Notes under the pieces: model-generated
Seen by the model: only the letters and a program-made list of their open reading frames with translations
Database searches by the model: none
Told to the model about the DNA's origin: nothing
Source of the DNA: Akkermansiaceae bacterium
Lineage (GTDB): Bacteria > Verrucomicrobiota > Verrucomicrobiia > Verrucomicrobiales > Akkermansiaceae
Assembly: GCA_905181965.1 (NCBI GenBank)
Contig: CAJIZY010000002.1
Location: 62,001-126,000, forward strand
Length of the DNA stretch: 64,000 nucleotides
Reading direction: 5' to 3'
Made by a program: the position numbers and the translations under genes
Shown: in pieces, positions 31,155 through 40,686 of the stretch
Numbering within the stretch: the stretch's first letter is position 1
Layout: every line of letters starts with the position of its first letter

Positions 31155-32630
31155 CTACTTCACTTCGTAATTATCCGCGAAATAATCGATTACCGATTCT
31201 CGGGTATTCACCGGGATCAATCTAGTCTCACTGGCAGGCTCCTCCAAGATCGTCCGCAGGAACATCAAACGTCGACCCCCTGACTGACTGTCATAGCTGT
31301 TGAACAGAATACCATACCTCTTATCAGACTGTAAATCCGCAGGATCCAAACCAAACAAGTTGCGATCCGAATAACGATCCTCCTTCGATTCAGCCATGAT
31401 GACACGAATCTGGGCGCCCGTAATTCGCGCATGGACCAACCAGTTCTCGTAAGGAATCCACTGCCATGCGTCTTCTATTGTTTTAACTCCGGGATCGACA
31501 TCTGGATTCCCAAACGTTCCATGAAAAACTCCCTCGGAAAAGATCTTTTGTTTTTCTGCCGTCTTCATGAAAGCGGTGCAAATCAACTGCCAAAACGGGC
31601 TACTTTTACCTCTGGCTGAAATCTTCTCACTGACCTCGCCAATCACAGTCTGACGACGCTCTTCAGCATTTTCCACGATCGTTTTGGTAGATTCAACAAT
31701 CACCGGATCGAGAGCGAAGCGATCATCCATAAGGACAGTCCAAGCATTTCGTTTCACAAGCTTTCGCGATTCCAGATCAAAACTAAGATCCACCCGACCA
31801 CAATTAATTCCATAGTAATTCGCCTGTGTGCAAAGCACGTTTGACCAATACCAAGCCGGTCGATCTTGGTGAGAATGACCACCGATATAAATATCAATAC
31901 CGGATACCTGCTTTAGCATTTCTTGAATCGGGTTTGCAAAATCATCGGCCCGTTTCCAGCCCATATGACCCAGCACCACAATCGCATCCACCTTTTCCAC
32001 GCCCAGTTCTTTAACGCTCTCCCTGAGCGATTCGATGGGATCAAACACCCTAAATCCCTTAAGAAGCTCGGGGCGCGACCAGTAAGGAATTCCTGGAGTG
32101 GTCAACCCCACAAATCCGATCCGGAACCCCGCGACCTCCTTCACGATCCACGGAGCAAGTTTGATAAAGGATCCATCCTCAATCTCGCCAGCCTTCTTTC
32201 CCTCAACCGTGACATTACCAGTAATCACCGGCATTTCCGATCTTCTGATGGCAGACTCAACAATATCTAACCCCCAATCAAACTCATGATTGCCAAGAAC
32301 CCACCCATCGTAGCCCATCTTATTGAAACTATCGATCATAACCTTCCCTTCGGTCTGATAACCCGCAATTGTGCCCTGATAGATGTCTCCAACATCAAAG
32401 AGCAAGTGATCTGGGCACTCCTTTCGCCACTTCCGAATCTGGGTCGCGCAGCGAGCTAGCCCACCGACATCACCAATGCCATCGTAAGTCTTGCTTGGCA
32501 GAATATGGCCATGCAGGTCGGTAGTATGAAATAGAGAAATCGTTTTGATAGACCTTTGCCCGGCAAGACAGGATGGCGCAGACATCCAAGCTGCTGCACC
32601 CGAGAGAAAATGACGGCGGGTTGGGTTCAT
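31155..32630 (-). CDS. 5'-nucleotidase family metallophosphatase, Tat-exported
   Basis: 491 residues. A twin-arginine signal (TRRHFLSGAAAW) suggests Tat export. The calcineurin-like phosphatase core has DLHGHIL, DVGDIYQG, GNHEFDWG, GHMGWKRAD and GGHSHQDRPAWYW; the C-terminal half is the 5'-nucleotidase domain, as in UshA/CpdB/SoxB-like proteins. It probably dephosphorylates nucleotides or other phosphoesters in the periplasm for phosphate scavenging. The ATG overlaps the TerC stop (ATGA), so they are translationally coupled. It converges on nagA with a 1-base gap. Confidence 0.88.
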   Translation of the reverse strand: MNPTRRHFLSGAAAWMSAPSCLAGQRSIKTISLFHTTDLHGHILPSKTYDGIGDVGGLARCATQIRKWRKECPDHLLFDVGDIYQGTIAGYQTEGKVMIDSFNKMGYDGWVLGNHEFDWGLDIVESAIRRSEMPVITGNVTVEGKKAGEIEDGSFIKLAPWIVKEVAGFRIGFVGLTTPGIPYWSRPELLKGFRVFDPIESLRESVKELGVEKVDAIVVLGHMGWKRADDFANPIQEMLKQVSGIDIYIGGHSHQDRPAWYWSNVLCTQANYYGINCGRVDLSFDLESRKLVKRNAWTVLMDDRFALDPVIVESTKTIVENAEERRQTVIGEVSEKISARGKSSPFWQLICTAFMKTAEKQKIFSEGVFHGTFGNPDVDPGVKTIEDAWQWIPYENWLVHARITGAQIRVIMAESKEDRYSDRNLFGLDPADLQSDKRYGILFNSYDSQSGGRRLMFLRTILEEPASETRLIPVNTRESVIDYFADNYEVK

Positions 32631-33451
32631 GAGTTGAAATTTTTCTCTTTGCGAAGTTTCTCAGCGCTCAATTTTTTGTGGTAGCGACCTTGCACAATAT
32701 CAGTCAAAAGAAGCACCCCAATCACGAAGTAAAAGGTTGTCTTAGTCATCGCATGAATTTCATTACCGAAGATCGTCAGATGCGCGAGGTGTGCTCCTTC
32801 CGTTAGCAACATAATCCCAACGACAAATAAAACGAAAAGACCTAGAACTTCATACATCCTGTTACGCCTCAAGAACTCCGTGACCCGATCAGCTAGAAGA
32901 ACCATAATAGCCCCACCGATCAAGATCGCCGTAATCATGATTCCCAGCTGATAACCTTCATGGCTGCCATCGGCTCCCTTCTTACTGGCAAGTGCCATCG
33001 CGCTCAGTATTGAATCGAACGAGAAAATCACGTTCATAAAAACGATCAATCCAATCACCTTTTTCGACGACGAGGGCTTACGGTCGACTGCATTTTCCTC
33101 GTCCTCCAAAGACATCATGTGCGCAATCTCTTTGGTCGCTGTATAGAGAATAAAAGCACCGCCGAATAAGACGATCAGACTGTGGAAATTGATAGAGCCC
33201 TCAATCCAGCCACCTTCGGCGAGTTCTAGAAATGGGTCCTGTAATAATTCAACGAGATGAATAAGAATGAACAGTAGGAAAATCCTTAATCCTACCGCGA
33301 TCGTGATACCCAGCTTGCGAACCCGGCTTTGATCAGCCTCAGGCGCACGCTGCGACTCCAAAGAAATGTAAAGAAGGTTGTCGAACCCTAGAACGGCTTG
33401 AAGAAGCACGAGGAGCCCAAGAGTAATCAGAGAATTCAATAGTTCCGCCAT
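32627..33451 (-). CDS. TerC-family integral membrane protein
   Basis: About 274 residues from the ATG at 33451. Around seven membrane helices; conserved acidic motifs GFDNLLYISLE and FSFDSILSA are hallmarks of TerC/Alx-type transporters linked to manganese and other metals. Coupled to the downstream 5'-nucleotidase by an ATGA overlap. A terminator from the neighbouring lipoprotein gene lies just upstream, so TerC must have its own promoter between about 33452 and 33490. Confidence 0.88.
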   Translation of the reverse strand: MAELLNSLITLGLLVLLQAVLGFDNLLYISLESQRAPEADQSRVRKLGITIAVGLRIFLLFILIHLVELLQDPFLELAEGGWIEGSINFHSLIVLFGGAFILYTATKEIAHMMSLEDEENAVDRKPSSSKKVIGLIVFMNVIFSFDSILSAMALASKKGADGSHEGYQLGIMITAILIGGAIMVLLADRVTEFLRRNRMYEVLGLFVLFVVGIMLLTEGAHLAHLTIFGNEIHAMTKTTFYFVIGVLLLTDIVQGRYHKKLSAEKLRKEKNFNS

Positions 33452-33490
33452 CAATGGGGATCATCAATTCGAAACGGAAACCATAAAGCA

Positions 33491-33523
33491 AAAAACCGAC
33501 CATCGGAACATTCCTTGGTCGGT
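33491..33523 (-). terminator. Terminator of the SH3-like lipoprotein gene
   Basis: ACCGACCA/TGGTCGGT, an 8-bp stem with a 13-base loop, is followed by TTTTT on the minus strand. It separates the lipoprotein gene from terC. Confidence 0.7.
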
Positions 33524-33549
33524 CTTCTAAAAGAATCAGAATATCAGAA

Positions 33550-34167
33550 CTATTCCACCATCGTTGGATCGGTAATCCCAGGGACTTCTGGTGGAGGTGC
33601 TACCCCAGGGATATTTGGTCGATTTCCCTCCGCCGCCGAATGTTTCGCCTTTGTGGAGGGAGCGGGAGACGCGGGAGCATCCTCCGCGCCGAGTCCCGGC
33701 ACTCCGGGAGGCGGCGCAACTCCGAAAGGTGCGATTCCAGGCTCAACCGGCGAAGGAACTGGACCATAATTGGGGACTCCAGAGCCCGGTTGCCCACCCT
33801 CTGCAGAAGATCGTCCAGCGACCATAATCTCGGGAACATAGCCCACGTCCCCCGAATCCAACTCCACTTTCAAATAAGTCCCCCTGCTTGAAACCACTTT
33901 CATTGGAATCGCAACCGGCAAAACTTTATCAGCGACTGCGACCCCTTTGGGGAAAGCCTTGAAGAAGGTCGCATTCGGTATCGAAGTCTCCACCCATTGC
34001 CCTTGCTTGTAGGTCGGAGTTGCCGGAGCAGTCTTTAACGACGACCCAGGACTGCTCAAGGGATCAAAGCCACTATCACTCAAAGACCAATTGAATTTCT
34101 GGAGGGACCCACAGGACAAAGCTGTCAAAGCCAGAGCACCAAGCGTCAGCAATTTTGCAAAGTTCAT
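33550..34167 (-). CDS. SH3-like lipoprotein with Pro-rich tail
   Basis: About 205 residues from the ATG at 34167, with a lipoprotein signal ending in lipobox LTALSC. The middle part (GQWVETSIPNATFFKAFPK, then SRGTYLKVELDSGDVGYVPE) looks like a bacterial SH3 domain of the kind that binds peptidoglycan stems. The last 70 residues are a Pro/Gly-rich low-complexity tail with repeats of PGVAPPPEVPG. Probably cell-envelope associated. The function is inferred from the fold only. Confidence 0.7.
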   Translation of the reverse strand: MNFAKLLTLGALALTALSCGSLQKFNWSLSDSGFDPLSSPGSSLKTAPATPTYKQGQWVETSIPNATFFKAFPKGVAVADKVLPVAIPMKVVSSRGTYLKVELDSGDVGYVPEIMVAGRSSAEGGQPGSGVPNYGPVPSPVEPGIAPFGVAPPPGVPGLGAEDAPASPAPSTKAKHSAAEGNRPNIPGVAPPPEVPGITDPTMVE

Positions 34168-34270
34168 AAGGCGTAAAAGTGAGCATAGTGGAACCTTCCA
34201 GTCAATGCCATTCACAATCCATCAACAATGTTTCCCTTTTCTCCAAAAGAATACCCGATAATTAAAGGGT

Positions 34271-35233
34271 ATGCGTTCGCTGAGATCCATCCTCCTCACT
34301 GGCGGTGCTGGCTTTATTGGTTCAGCACTAACCCGCGCTCTCCTACACCAACCTCATCTCGAACACCTCGTCATTCTCGATTCGCTCACTTATGCTGGCA
34401 ATCGAGCTAATTTGACAGGTCCGGACCAAGACCCTCGCCTTAACTTTATCGAAGGTGATATTGGCGATGGGTCACTCGTCTCAGAACTACTCAAGAAATT
34501 TAAATGTAGTGGGATAATGCACTTGGCCGCCGAAACCCACGTCGACCAATCGATTAAAAAACCTGCTAAATTTATCACCACTAATGTTAATGGCACGTTC
34601 TCGCTTTTGGACATTGCTAGACATCACAGCGTAGCCCTTCTTCAGTGTTCGACCGATGAGGTTTATGGACCGATCGCGACCCCGACAAAGGCTGATGAAT
34701 CTTTTCCCCTTAAACCCTCCTCCCCATACTCCGCGAGCAAAGCAAGTGCAGATCTCATCGTGCAAGCCGCTCACACCACTTTTGGCCAAGAGATTGTAAT
34801 CGCTAGATGTTCAAACAATTACGGGCCGCGACAGCACCGCGAAAAACTTATTCCGACCTTAGTTTACCATGCTCTTCGAGACGAACCCCTCCCTATCTAT
34901 GGATCGGGGAAACAAATTCGTGACTGGATTCATGTCGATGACACCGCACGTGGTCTCATTAGTGCCTTCGAAAAAGGGGAGACAAATCGTGTCTATAATT
35001 TAGGAGCGAATTGCGAACGCACCAATCTTGAGATCGCGCGCGCAGTCTTAAAAAACCTAAACAAGCCCGAAAGTCTGATCGACCATATCGAAGACAGACC
35101 CGGCCACGATACAAGGTATGCGGTCGATGTTACCCGATCTATGAACGAATTAGGATGGCAACCAAAGATCCCTTTTCAAACTGGCTTTGAAAAAGTGATT
35201 CACGAATTGAGTGTTGCGCTGAGGCCGGATTAA
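34271..35233 (+). CDS. rfbB: dTDP-glucose 4,6-dehydratase family protein
   Basis: 320 residues. An extended short-chain dehydrogenase with the Rossmann loop GGAGFIGS, catalytic STDEVYG and YSASKAS (Tyr-x3-Lys), and RCSNNYGPRQ, all typical of RmlB. It converts dTDP-glucose to the 4-keto-6-deoxy sugar used for surface rhamnose and other deoxysugars. No rmlACD genes are in the window. The next sugar gene on this strand is a mannose-1-phosphate guanylyltransferase at 35648. The end overlaps the opposite-strand small gene by 4 bases. Confidence 0.88.
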   Translation: MRSLRSILLTGGAGFIGSALTRALLHQPHLEHLVILDSLTYAGNRANLTGPDQDPRLNFIEGDIGDGSLVSELLKKFKCSGIMHLAAETHVDQSIKKPAKFITTNVNGTFSLLDIARHHSVALLQCSTDEVYGPIATPTKADESFPLKPSSPYSASKASADLIVQAAHTTFGQEIVIARCSNNYGPRQHREKLIPTLVYHALRDEPLPIYGSGKQIRDWIHVDDTARGLISAFEKGETNRVYNLGANCERTNLEIARAVLKNLNKPESLIDHIEDRPGHDTRYAVDVTRSMNELGWQPKIPFQTGFEKVIHELSVALRPD

Positions 35234-35550
35234 CCCACTCCAAGTTCCTCGCGAAGCTCGTCCTCGACATGTTTGATTTCACAAGCCTGTAATCCGTGGT
35301 CACGAATCCCCTGGAGGGTTCGTAATGACCCGCGCTTTGTTCCCGGCCCACGGACTTTTTTCATCGCCGTTTCAACGAGCATCGGTGTTAAAGCAGCAAG
35401 ACCAATACATGCAAGCGAGAGTCCAATTGGCCGACGAGCTCGAGAGCTCATAGCCTCAGAAACCAGAATTCCAGCCGCCGCACCAAGCACTGCGGGAGCA
35501 AAAGCGGCCGTTGTGTCCACCCAATCCCGCTCCTCGTAGATATCATTCAT
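35230..35550 (-). CDS. Small membrane protein of unknown function
   Basis: 106 residues with two hydrophobic stretches (AAFAPAVLGAAAGILVSEAM and IGLSLACIGLAALTPMLVE) and a basic, helical C-terminus. I do not recognise the family. It overlaps the end of rfbB on the opposite strand by 4 bases, leaving little room for a terminator. Confidence 0.55.
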   Translation of the reverse strand: MNDIYEERDWVDTTAAFAPAVLGAAAGILVSEAMSSRARRPIGLSLACIGLAALTPMLVETAMKKVRGPGTKRGSLRTLQGIRDHGLQACEIKHVEDELREELGVG

Positions 35551-35647
35551 AAGGGGAACTTACCGTAAAAATATCCACATCCCAAATTAAAAACGCAGGT
35601 CAGCACGTTTTGACAAATGGCCTCCCTCTCTGTTGAATACAACCCAG

Positions 35648-36718
35648 ATGAGTCAACACTACGCTTTAATTCTTGCCGGTGGGAGCGGCACTCGCTTCTG
35701 GCCCCTGAGCCGTAATGCCAAACCGAAGCAGCTCCTCCATCTCTTTGACGACACCACCCTTCTCGATCAAACCATCACGCGTCTACAAGGCCTCATACCC
35801 ACCGAGAACATTCTCATTCTCACTAACGCACTTCAAGAAACTGAAGTGCGCAAGGTTGCCCACATGCTACCTCCCGAAAACATCTTTGCCGAACCTGCCA
35901 AACGGGACACCGCACCAGCCGTCGCCCTCGGTATCGGTCTTGTCGCCGCTCGTGACCCGAAGGCAACCATGGCAGTTCTTCCCTCAGATCAACTCATCAA
36001 CGACACTGAATCATTTCAATCCGTCCTCGAAGACAGTTTTTCGATCGCATCGCAAACAGATGCTCTTGTTACCATCGGAATCAAACCCACCTGGCCCTGC
36101 CCTTCCTACGGCTACATTGAGCGAGGCTCGCCAGCCCAGCTTGGATTTAACCCCACCCACGAACCATTCGAAGTCTCCCGGTTCCGAGAGAAACCAAATC
36201 CCGAACTCGCCGAACAATTCCTCCGCCAAGGAAACTTCGCTTGGAATGCCGGCATGTTTGTTTGGTCGCTCAAAACTGTCACTGCCGAACTCCGCCAGCA
36301 CACTCCGGAACTCGCCGGTTTTATTGAGGAGCTCGAATCTTCAACGGATATCCATCAAACCATCGACGAAAAGTTCCCGTCACTCACGCCAATCTCCATT
36401 GACTACGCTCTCATGGAAAAGGCTTCCCGAGTTTTGAATATCGAAGCGACCTTTGATTGGGATGATGTCGGTTCTTGGATCTCCGTCGCCAAATATCTCG
36501 ATACTCAGGGTGACAATAATCAGACCAATGATGAAATCACTGAAATCGAATCCGAAAACAACATTGTCTTCAACGGTCGTAAACAAGCGAGGATAGCCCT
36601 TCTTGGAGTTGACGACCTCATCGTTGTCCAAACCGAAGACGCCCTTCTCATTGCAAACCGTCATCAGGCCGATGACATAAAAAAACTCAGCGATCAACTC
36701 CCTGAAAATCTTCTGTAA
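35648..36718 (+). CDS. manC: Mannose-1-phosphate guanylyltransferase
   Basis: About 356 residues from the ATG at 35648; the TTG at 35633 is less likely. The nucleotidyltransferase motif GGSGTRFWPLSR and FREKPNPELAEQ are typical of GDP-mannose pyrophosphorylases. It forms GDP-mannose from mannose-1-phosphate and GTP for glycan synthesis. The mannose-6-phosphate isomerase domain seen in longer ManC proteins is absent, so it is the short form. The broken small membrane gene follows after 9 bases. Confidence 0.88.
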   Translation: MSQHYALILAGGSGTRFWPLSRNAKPKQLLHLFDDTTLLDQTITRLQGLIPTENILILTNALQETEVRKVAHMLPPENIFAEPAKRDTAPAVALGIGLVAARDPKATMAVLPSDQLINDTESFQSVLEDSFSIASQTDALVTIGIKPTWPCPSYGYIERGSPAQLGFNPTHEPFEVSRFREKPNPELAEQFLRQGNFAWNAGMFVWSLKTVTAELRQHTPELAGFIEELESSTDIHQTIDEKFPSLTPISIDYALMEKASRVLNIEATFDWDDVGSWISVAKYLDTQGDNNQTNDEITEIESENNIVFNGRKQARIALLGVDDLIVVQTEDALLIANRHQADDIKKLSDQLPENLL

Positions 36719-36727
36719 GAACTCCTA

Positions 36728-36892
36728 ATGAACTCAAAGACCGCTCCCGTTTTTAAATTTATTCTTTCCGCCGGATTTTTCGGAGTCCTCGTCGCCATTT
36801 GGGGCGCTTAATACGGGCGGGATATTCTCGCTCTAGGAGGAATCCTCCTCGTTGCGTGTTATATTAATACGATCGCAAGACCTGTAAAATGA
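36728..36892 (+). pseudogene. Two-helix small membrane protein interrupted by in-frame TAA
   Basis: ATG 36728 gives a helix (FKFILSAGFFGVLVAIWGA) and then TAA at 36809-36811. The same frame continues with a second hydrophobic stretch (DILALGGILLVACYI) and a basic end to TGA 36890-36892. That TGA overlaps the yqgF ATG as ATGA, the arrangement of a translationally coupled pair, which argues that the 54-codon frame is the real gene. The TAA is a recent mutation, a consensus error, or a sign that only the first helix is made. No family recognised. Confidence 0.6.
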
Positions 36893-37299
36893 CTCACCCT
36901 ATCCTCGCAATCGATCATGGCGACGCCCGCATTGGACTCGCCGCGACCGATGAGTTTGGAATCGGCACACACCCGGTTGAAACAATCGACTGCCGAAAAT
37001 CTGAGGCCATTCCCCGTATTCTTAAAATAATTCACGAGCGGAAGATCGCCGCGGTTGTGCTCGGCCTCCCCCTTCGCATGGATGGGTCTGAAGGAACCTC
37101 CTCTGCTAAGATTAGAAAATTTGGAGGAAAACTTCGGGAACACCTCGGAGAAATCCCTTTAACCTTTTTCGATGAACGTTTCACGACGGTCACTGCTGCC
37201 GAAAAGCTCCGGGAAGCTGGAAAAAAAGCGAAACATCAAAAGGACATCATCGATCAAGCCGCCGCCCTTGAAATCCTGAGAGATTATCTTGGGTGGTAG
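36889..37299 (+). CDS. yqgF: YqgF/RuvX-type Holliday junction resolvase-like nuclease
   Basis: 136 residues, the normal size. The RNase H-like fold motifs AIDHGDARIG, VLGLPLRMDGSEG, FFDERFTT and the C-terminal DQAAALEIL are all present. In other bacteria the protein finishes the 5' end of 16S rRNA and may resolve recombination intermediates. Coupled to the small membrane gene by an ATGA overlap. Confidence 0.93.
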   Translation: MTHPILAIDHGDARIGLAATDEFGIGTHPVETIDCRKSEAIPRILKIIHERKIAAVVLGLPLRMDGSEGTSSAKIRKFGGKLREHLGEIPLTFFDERFTTVTAAEKLREAGKKAKHQKDIIDQAAALEILRDYLGW

Positions 37300-37425
37300 A
37301 GTTGAATCGGTCTCTGTCCTGCCCTTAACTCTGCGAGCCGATTACATCTTGGAATTCTTGCTTCGCCATTGATTTTTTAGTGACCGCCATACTGCGAATA
37401 TTGCGTCGAAAACCAAACCCTTTAA

Positions 37426-37869
37426 TTACTCGTTCCTAAGAATCCGGTATTTAGACAATTCCTTTTCCGAAAATGGAATCAAGCGCCCCTCTTTCAGATG
37501 GAATGCTTCGAAGGTTAGCCTGAAATCTGACGAGTAGACGAAGATCTTATCGATTACGCCATTGCTAGAAGAGTGGAGTTTTACGGCGTGTTTCATATTC
37601 CCAAAATTCAAACGCTGAAAGCTAGCCCCTGAGTTTGAAGTCTGGTATTTATAAAGAGGCAAATTATCTGCTATCACCGTATAAGTCGTATTGACGTAAA
37701 CGGCTGGTGCATTCTTGATTGGTAATACCACCTCCAAGATCTTCACCCTATTTCGATAGACGTGCTTAACTAGAACTCCTTCTACAGGGCTTTGAATCTC
37801 CTTCTCGGTGATTCCCGCCTCTAGAATGGGGACTAGAAGAATAAGCAGCAATCCAATGTAAATTTTCAT
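37426..37869 (-). CDS. Secreted protein of unknown function
   Basis: 147 residues with a signal peptide (MKIYIGLLLILLVPILEAG). The mature part is predicted beta-rich and has no family I recognise. It is the last gene of a minus-strand run of small secreted and membrane proteins (37.4-42.8 kb). Confidence 0.55.
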   Translation of the reverse strand: MKIYIGLLLILLVPILEAGITEKEIQSPVEGVLVKHVYRNRVKILEVVLPIKNAPAVYVNTTYTVIADNLPLYKYQTSNSGASFQRLNFGNMKHAVKLHSSSNGVIDKIFVYSSDFRLTFEAFHLKEGRLIPFSEKELSKYRILRNE

Positions 37870-37920
37870 TATGAGATTTTTTTGAATTGAGATTCAACCT
37901 AGTGAGGTTTGACTATAAGT

Positions 37921-38334
37921 CTACTCCGACTTGTTGACGCTTTTGTTAACGCGAAGATTGAGGCAAAGAGACTCTCCCGTATACCCGATCAAAATACCAA
38001 CAGTGTAGCAAACGAAATCAGACCATAAGAATCCTACCCCTAGAAGTAGTGCCCCAGGTCGGGTTGCCCTGATCTGGTTAATCCAATCACTCTGATACAA
38101 CTGGCTAGTCTCGACTGTGAAGGCGACAGCGATAGCCACGGCAGCCACAATGGAAGTTCGCAATCTCGGGAAGCCCAATCCCACAACCAGAAAAACCATC
38201 AATGCCCATAAGGTGTCACCCGCATAAGCAGCAATAAACTCGGACACATGACTGACAGGATATGTCCGCGATGCGAGCCCGGCCCCCATCACGAGCACGA
38301 TAAGCGCGAGGCATGCTAGTCTGTTGCGTTGCAT
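37921..38334 (-). CDS. DUF2809-like membrane protein
   Basis: 137 residues, four to five membrane helices. The motif GDTLWALMVFLVVGLGFPRL and the later TSQLYQSDWINQIRATRPG match my memory of the DUF2809 family, small integral membrane proteins of unknown role. The family assignment is moderately sure; no function is implied. Confidence 0.65.
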   Translation of the reverse strand: MQRNRLACLALIVLVMGAGLASRTYPVSHVSEFIAAYAGDTLWALMVFLVVGLGFPRLRTSIVAAVAIAVAFTVETSQLYQSDWINQIRATRPGALLLGVGFLWSDFVCYTVGILIGYTGESLCLNLRVNKSVNKSE

Positions 38335-38561
38335 AAGTCTTCCTTGTTCACCTCAACTACACTTACATGAGAGCGAATCTACCAGAACACTCAATGGAAT
38401 CTGTAATCATGTAGAATTGAACTTACGGAGGCGCAAGTTGTCATCAAACGCAGCACCCGAGAGCTCAACGTCTTCTCCGAATTTAAGATCACATCCAAAC
38501 ATCGTAAAACTGACTCATAGAATTAGAGGATGGATGAGGATTTTCATTTCATGTAGCTCAC

Positions 38562-39014
38562 TCAGTCCCCACCCTTCCTCACTGCAATCCCATTTGGCAA
38601 AAGAGGCTCGAATCCCCCTCCTTTTTTTCTCCGTAGATGGAATGTCACAACGTCTGCTTTTTTCGGAATTAATTCGTGTCCTTGCAATCCAGGGCGCGGA
38701 GGAATGCGAGTGGACGGCTGCCAAGCAATTACATCGATTTGATCGCCCGGTTTAACACCAGCTCCTTTTGAAATTGATCTCACTCGAATTTTGATCGTAA
38801 AGACTCGATCCCTGTGAAGGCCTATCCCCTTTTCGACGGTCGATTTCTGGACTTTTGCAGTCACCTCCAAGATCTTTCCAGAAACGATATGACTGGCCTC
38901 TTTCTGGAGTTTCTCAGGACTAAGGGGTGCTTTAGCAGCCCAAGAACTGAGATTGCTCACGGCAAAGAATATGCCAAGAAAGGTCACGGGAAATCTATTT
39001 TTCCTCAATATCAT
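38562..39014 (-). CDS. Secreted beta-rich protein of unknown function
   Basis: 150 residues from the ATG at 39014, with a signal peptide (MILRKNRFPVTFLGIFFAVS). The upstream open frame to 39287 lacks coding character and I leave it out. The mature protein starts SHIVSGKILEVTAKV and later has KPGDQIDVIAWQPS, resembling small OB-like domains that bind metal or protein partners. Not assigned to a family. Confidence 0.6.
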   Translation of the reverse strand: MILRKNRFPVTFLGIFFAVSNLSSWAAKAPLSPEKLQKEASHIVSGKILEVTAKVQKSTVEKGIGLHRDRVFTIKIRVRSISKGAGVKPGDQIDVIAWQPSTRIPPRPGLQGHELIPKKADVVTFHLRRKKGGGFEPLLPNGIAVRKGGD

Positions 39015-39138
39015 ATCGAAATAGCAAAAGTATGCGTTAACTGAAAATCTTGAAGTAAAGTTTACCCCCCCCAGAGCCGAAAGCGAAAGTGGGTTCCAAG
39101 GGGGGTGCCGAATTATCGGAACGCTTACAAAATCAGCA

Positions 39139-39954
39139 CTACTGGGGTTCCTGCACTCCTTCGAGATCTCGAGGAAAGACGATTTGCGCCCAGATCGGCT
39201 TGTGATCAGACAAGGGCGTCTCCAGTTCAATAAGACCCCCATCCGTTGCCTTGGCACCAGCCAAGGTGTGATACAATATGTGATCAATCACTCCGTGATT
39301 CTTTTCTGGGTTTTGGGCGTTGTATGTGAACTCCTTGGATACATCGATCTTCAGATCACTCCATATGGGTCTGAATCCTGCACCCTCGACAGTTTTCATG
39401 GCAGCATCACCAATCTTGTTGTTGTAATCTCCAACCACTATCACCCGCGCCATTGTCTCTTTCGGGAGAACCTTGGTGGCAAGGCTATAGGCGTGGCCAT
39501 CACTTGCTCCAGATTTACAGATATGTAGTGATAAAAAAGCGAAGGAAACACCCTGAATCTGAGTCGTCGCTCTAACAACTGATGCAGGATTCCAGCCGTG
39601 GCCCGTGAGTTTGTGTTCCTCAGTATTTTCTAGAGGCGTCCGACTAAGAATCGTCTTGTACTTATCCTTGTGATTGGCCGAGGATATTTTACCGACAAAA
39701 CTATATTTCATCCCTAGCACCTTGCCGACCCGGGCAGTCCAATCTCCATCTGGAGCTTCATTAAAACCGATGATGTCCAGTTGATAGGGTTTAAACATGT
39801 CACCAATCTGTTCAGGAGTGGCACTTTTACTGAACTCAATATTATAGGAAGCAACACGAACCGTAATTGACTTGTCATGGACTGGACAAGCTAGGTTGAC
39901 TCCCACCACGCAACAAAATAAAAAAACAATCGATAATACTTTCAGATTTCTCAT
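39139..39954 (-). CDS. Secreted endonuclease/exonuclease/phosphatase-family protein
   Basis: 271 residues with a signal peptide ending near NLACPVHD. The EEP fold is visible from VASYNIEFSK, DIIGFNEAPDG (metal glutamate), VIVVGDYNNK and the closing SDHKPIWAQI. Catalytic residues of the family (Asn in SYN, Glu, Asp-x-Asn, Asp-His) are all present. Such enzymes cleave DNA, RNA or phosphoesters; export suggests nutrient scavenging from environmental nucleic acid. It lies in an accessory run of hypotheticals. Confidence 0.8.
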   Translation of the reverse strand: MRNLKVLSIVFLFCCVVGVNLACPVHDKSITVRVASYNIEFSKSATPEQIGDMFKPYQLDIIGFNEAPDGDWTARVGKVLGMKYSFVGKISSANHKDKYKTILSRTPLENTEEHKLTGHGWNPASVVRATTQIQGVSFAFLSLHICKSGASDGHAYSLATKVLPKETMARVIVVGDYNNKIGDAAMKTVEGAGFRPIWSDLKIDVSKEFTYNAQNPEKNHGVIDHILYHTLAGAKATDGGLIELETPLSDHKPIWAQIVFPRDLEGVQEPQ

Positions 39955-40068
39955 TAAAATTTTCTCCTAGTTTGCTCTTATTACTGATTTTTAAGGTTAA
40001 GGGCTTACTTATTCGTCTCAATTTCTTCTCACCATAAGATGACCGATTACCAAGCGTGAGAATCCAAA

Positions 40069-40686
40069 TTAATCTTCCTTCATCCAATACCAATTACCAA
40101 ATAAATGTCCCTTGCTTCCTGAATTGTAACACAATTCTTCGATACCGCTTTCGCTGTAGATTATGGCAGCTTCCCCATCGTGAAGAAATTGAAAAAAGAC
40201 TCGGTCCTTGTGGTGGCAGCGACGGTCTGCCTTGCTGAATCTGTAAATGCCGTAATTGTGGGATGAATATGCGACTTGGCTTAAGTCGTCATTGTGTTGT
40301 TCAAGGGCCTCCTCCAGTCCAGGCCTCGCCAGCAAGAAGGATGCGTGCAGTGGCAGCTTGAACGCAACCATTAGACTTACCACGACAAGCATTCCGATGA
40401 TAAAACCAAAGCCATTCGCTGGCGAAGAAGCTAGAGTGACCCGTTTCCACCGTGCAATAGCCTTCATGGCTATTCCTTGTAAAAGACAAGCAGCGCCGAC
40501 TATCGCCCAGAGCATGATGCCGAAGAAAATCCAAGTGAGGTAATAGAAGCTCGGGAAAAGGGCCAAGTAGAAAATCACTCCCGAAAATGCTCCTGAAAAA
40601 GCCAACGTTGTCCTTTCAACAAACAGTTTCCACCGCTCCACCTTATTGAAGGCATCGCTTTCGTAAGCTTCATCAGTATTTTCCAT
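40069..40686 (-). CDS. Membrane protein with a soluble C-terminal domain
   Basis: About 205 residues from the ATG at 40686. Two to three helices (GAFSGVIFYLALFPSFYYL, MLWAIVGAACLLQGIAM and IGMLVVVSLMVAF) are followed by a soluble C-terminal domain with GIYRFSKADRRCHHKD. I recognise no family. The C-terminal domain is probably extracytoplasmic. Confidence 0.55.
   Translation of the reverse strand: MENTDEAYESDAFNKVERWKLFVERTTLAFSGAFSGVIFYLALFPSFYYLTWIFFGIMLWAIVGAACLLQGIAMKAIARWKRVTLASSPANGFGFIIGMLVVVSLMVAFKLPLHASFLLARPGLEEALEQHNDDLSQVAYSSHNYGIYRFSKADRRCHHKDRVFFQFLHDGEAAIIYSESGIEELCYNSGSKGHLFGNWYWMKED

Noticed and set aside
39015-39287. Upstream extension of the 38562-39014 gene
   Set aside because: The extension lacks coding character and the ATG at 39014 opens a clear signal peptide.
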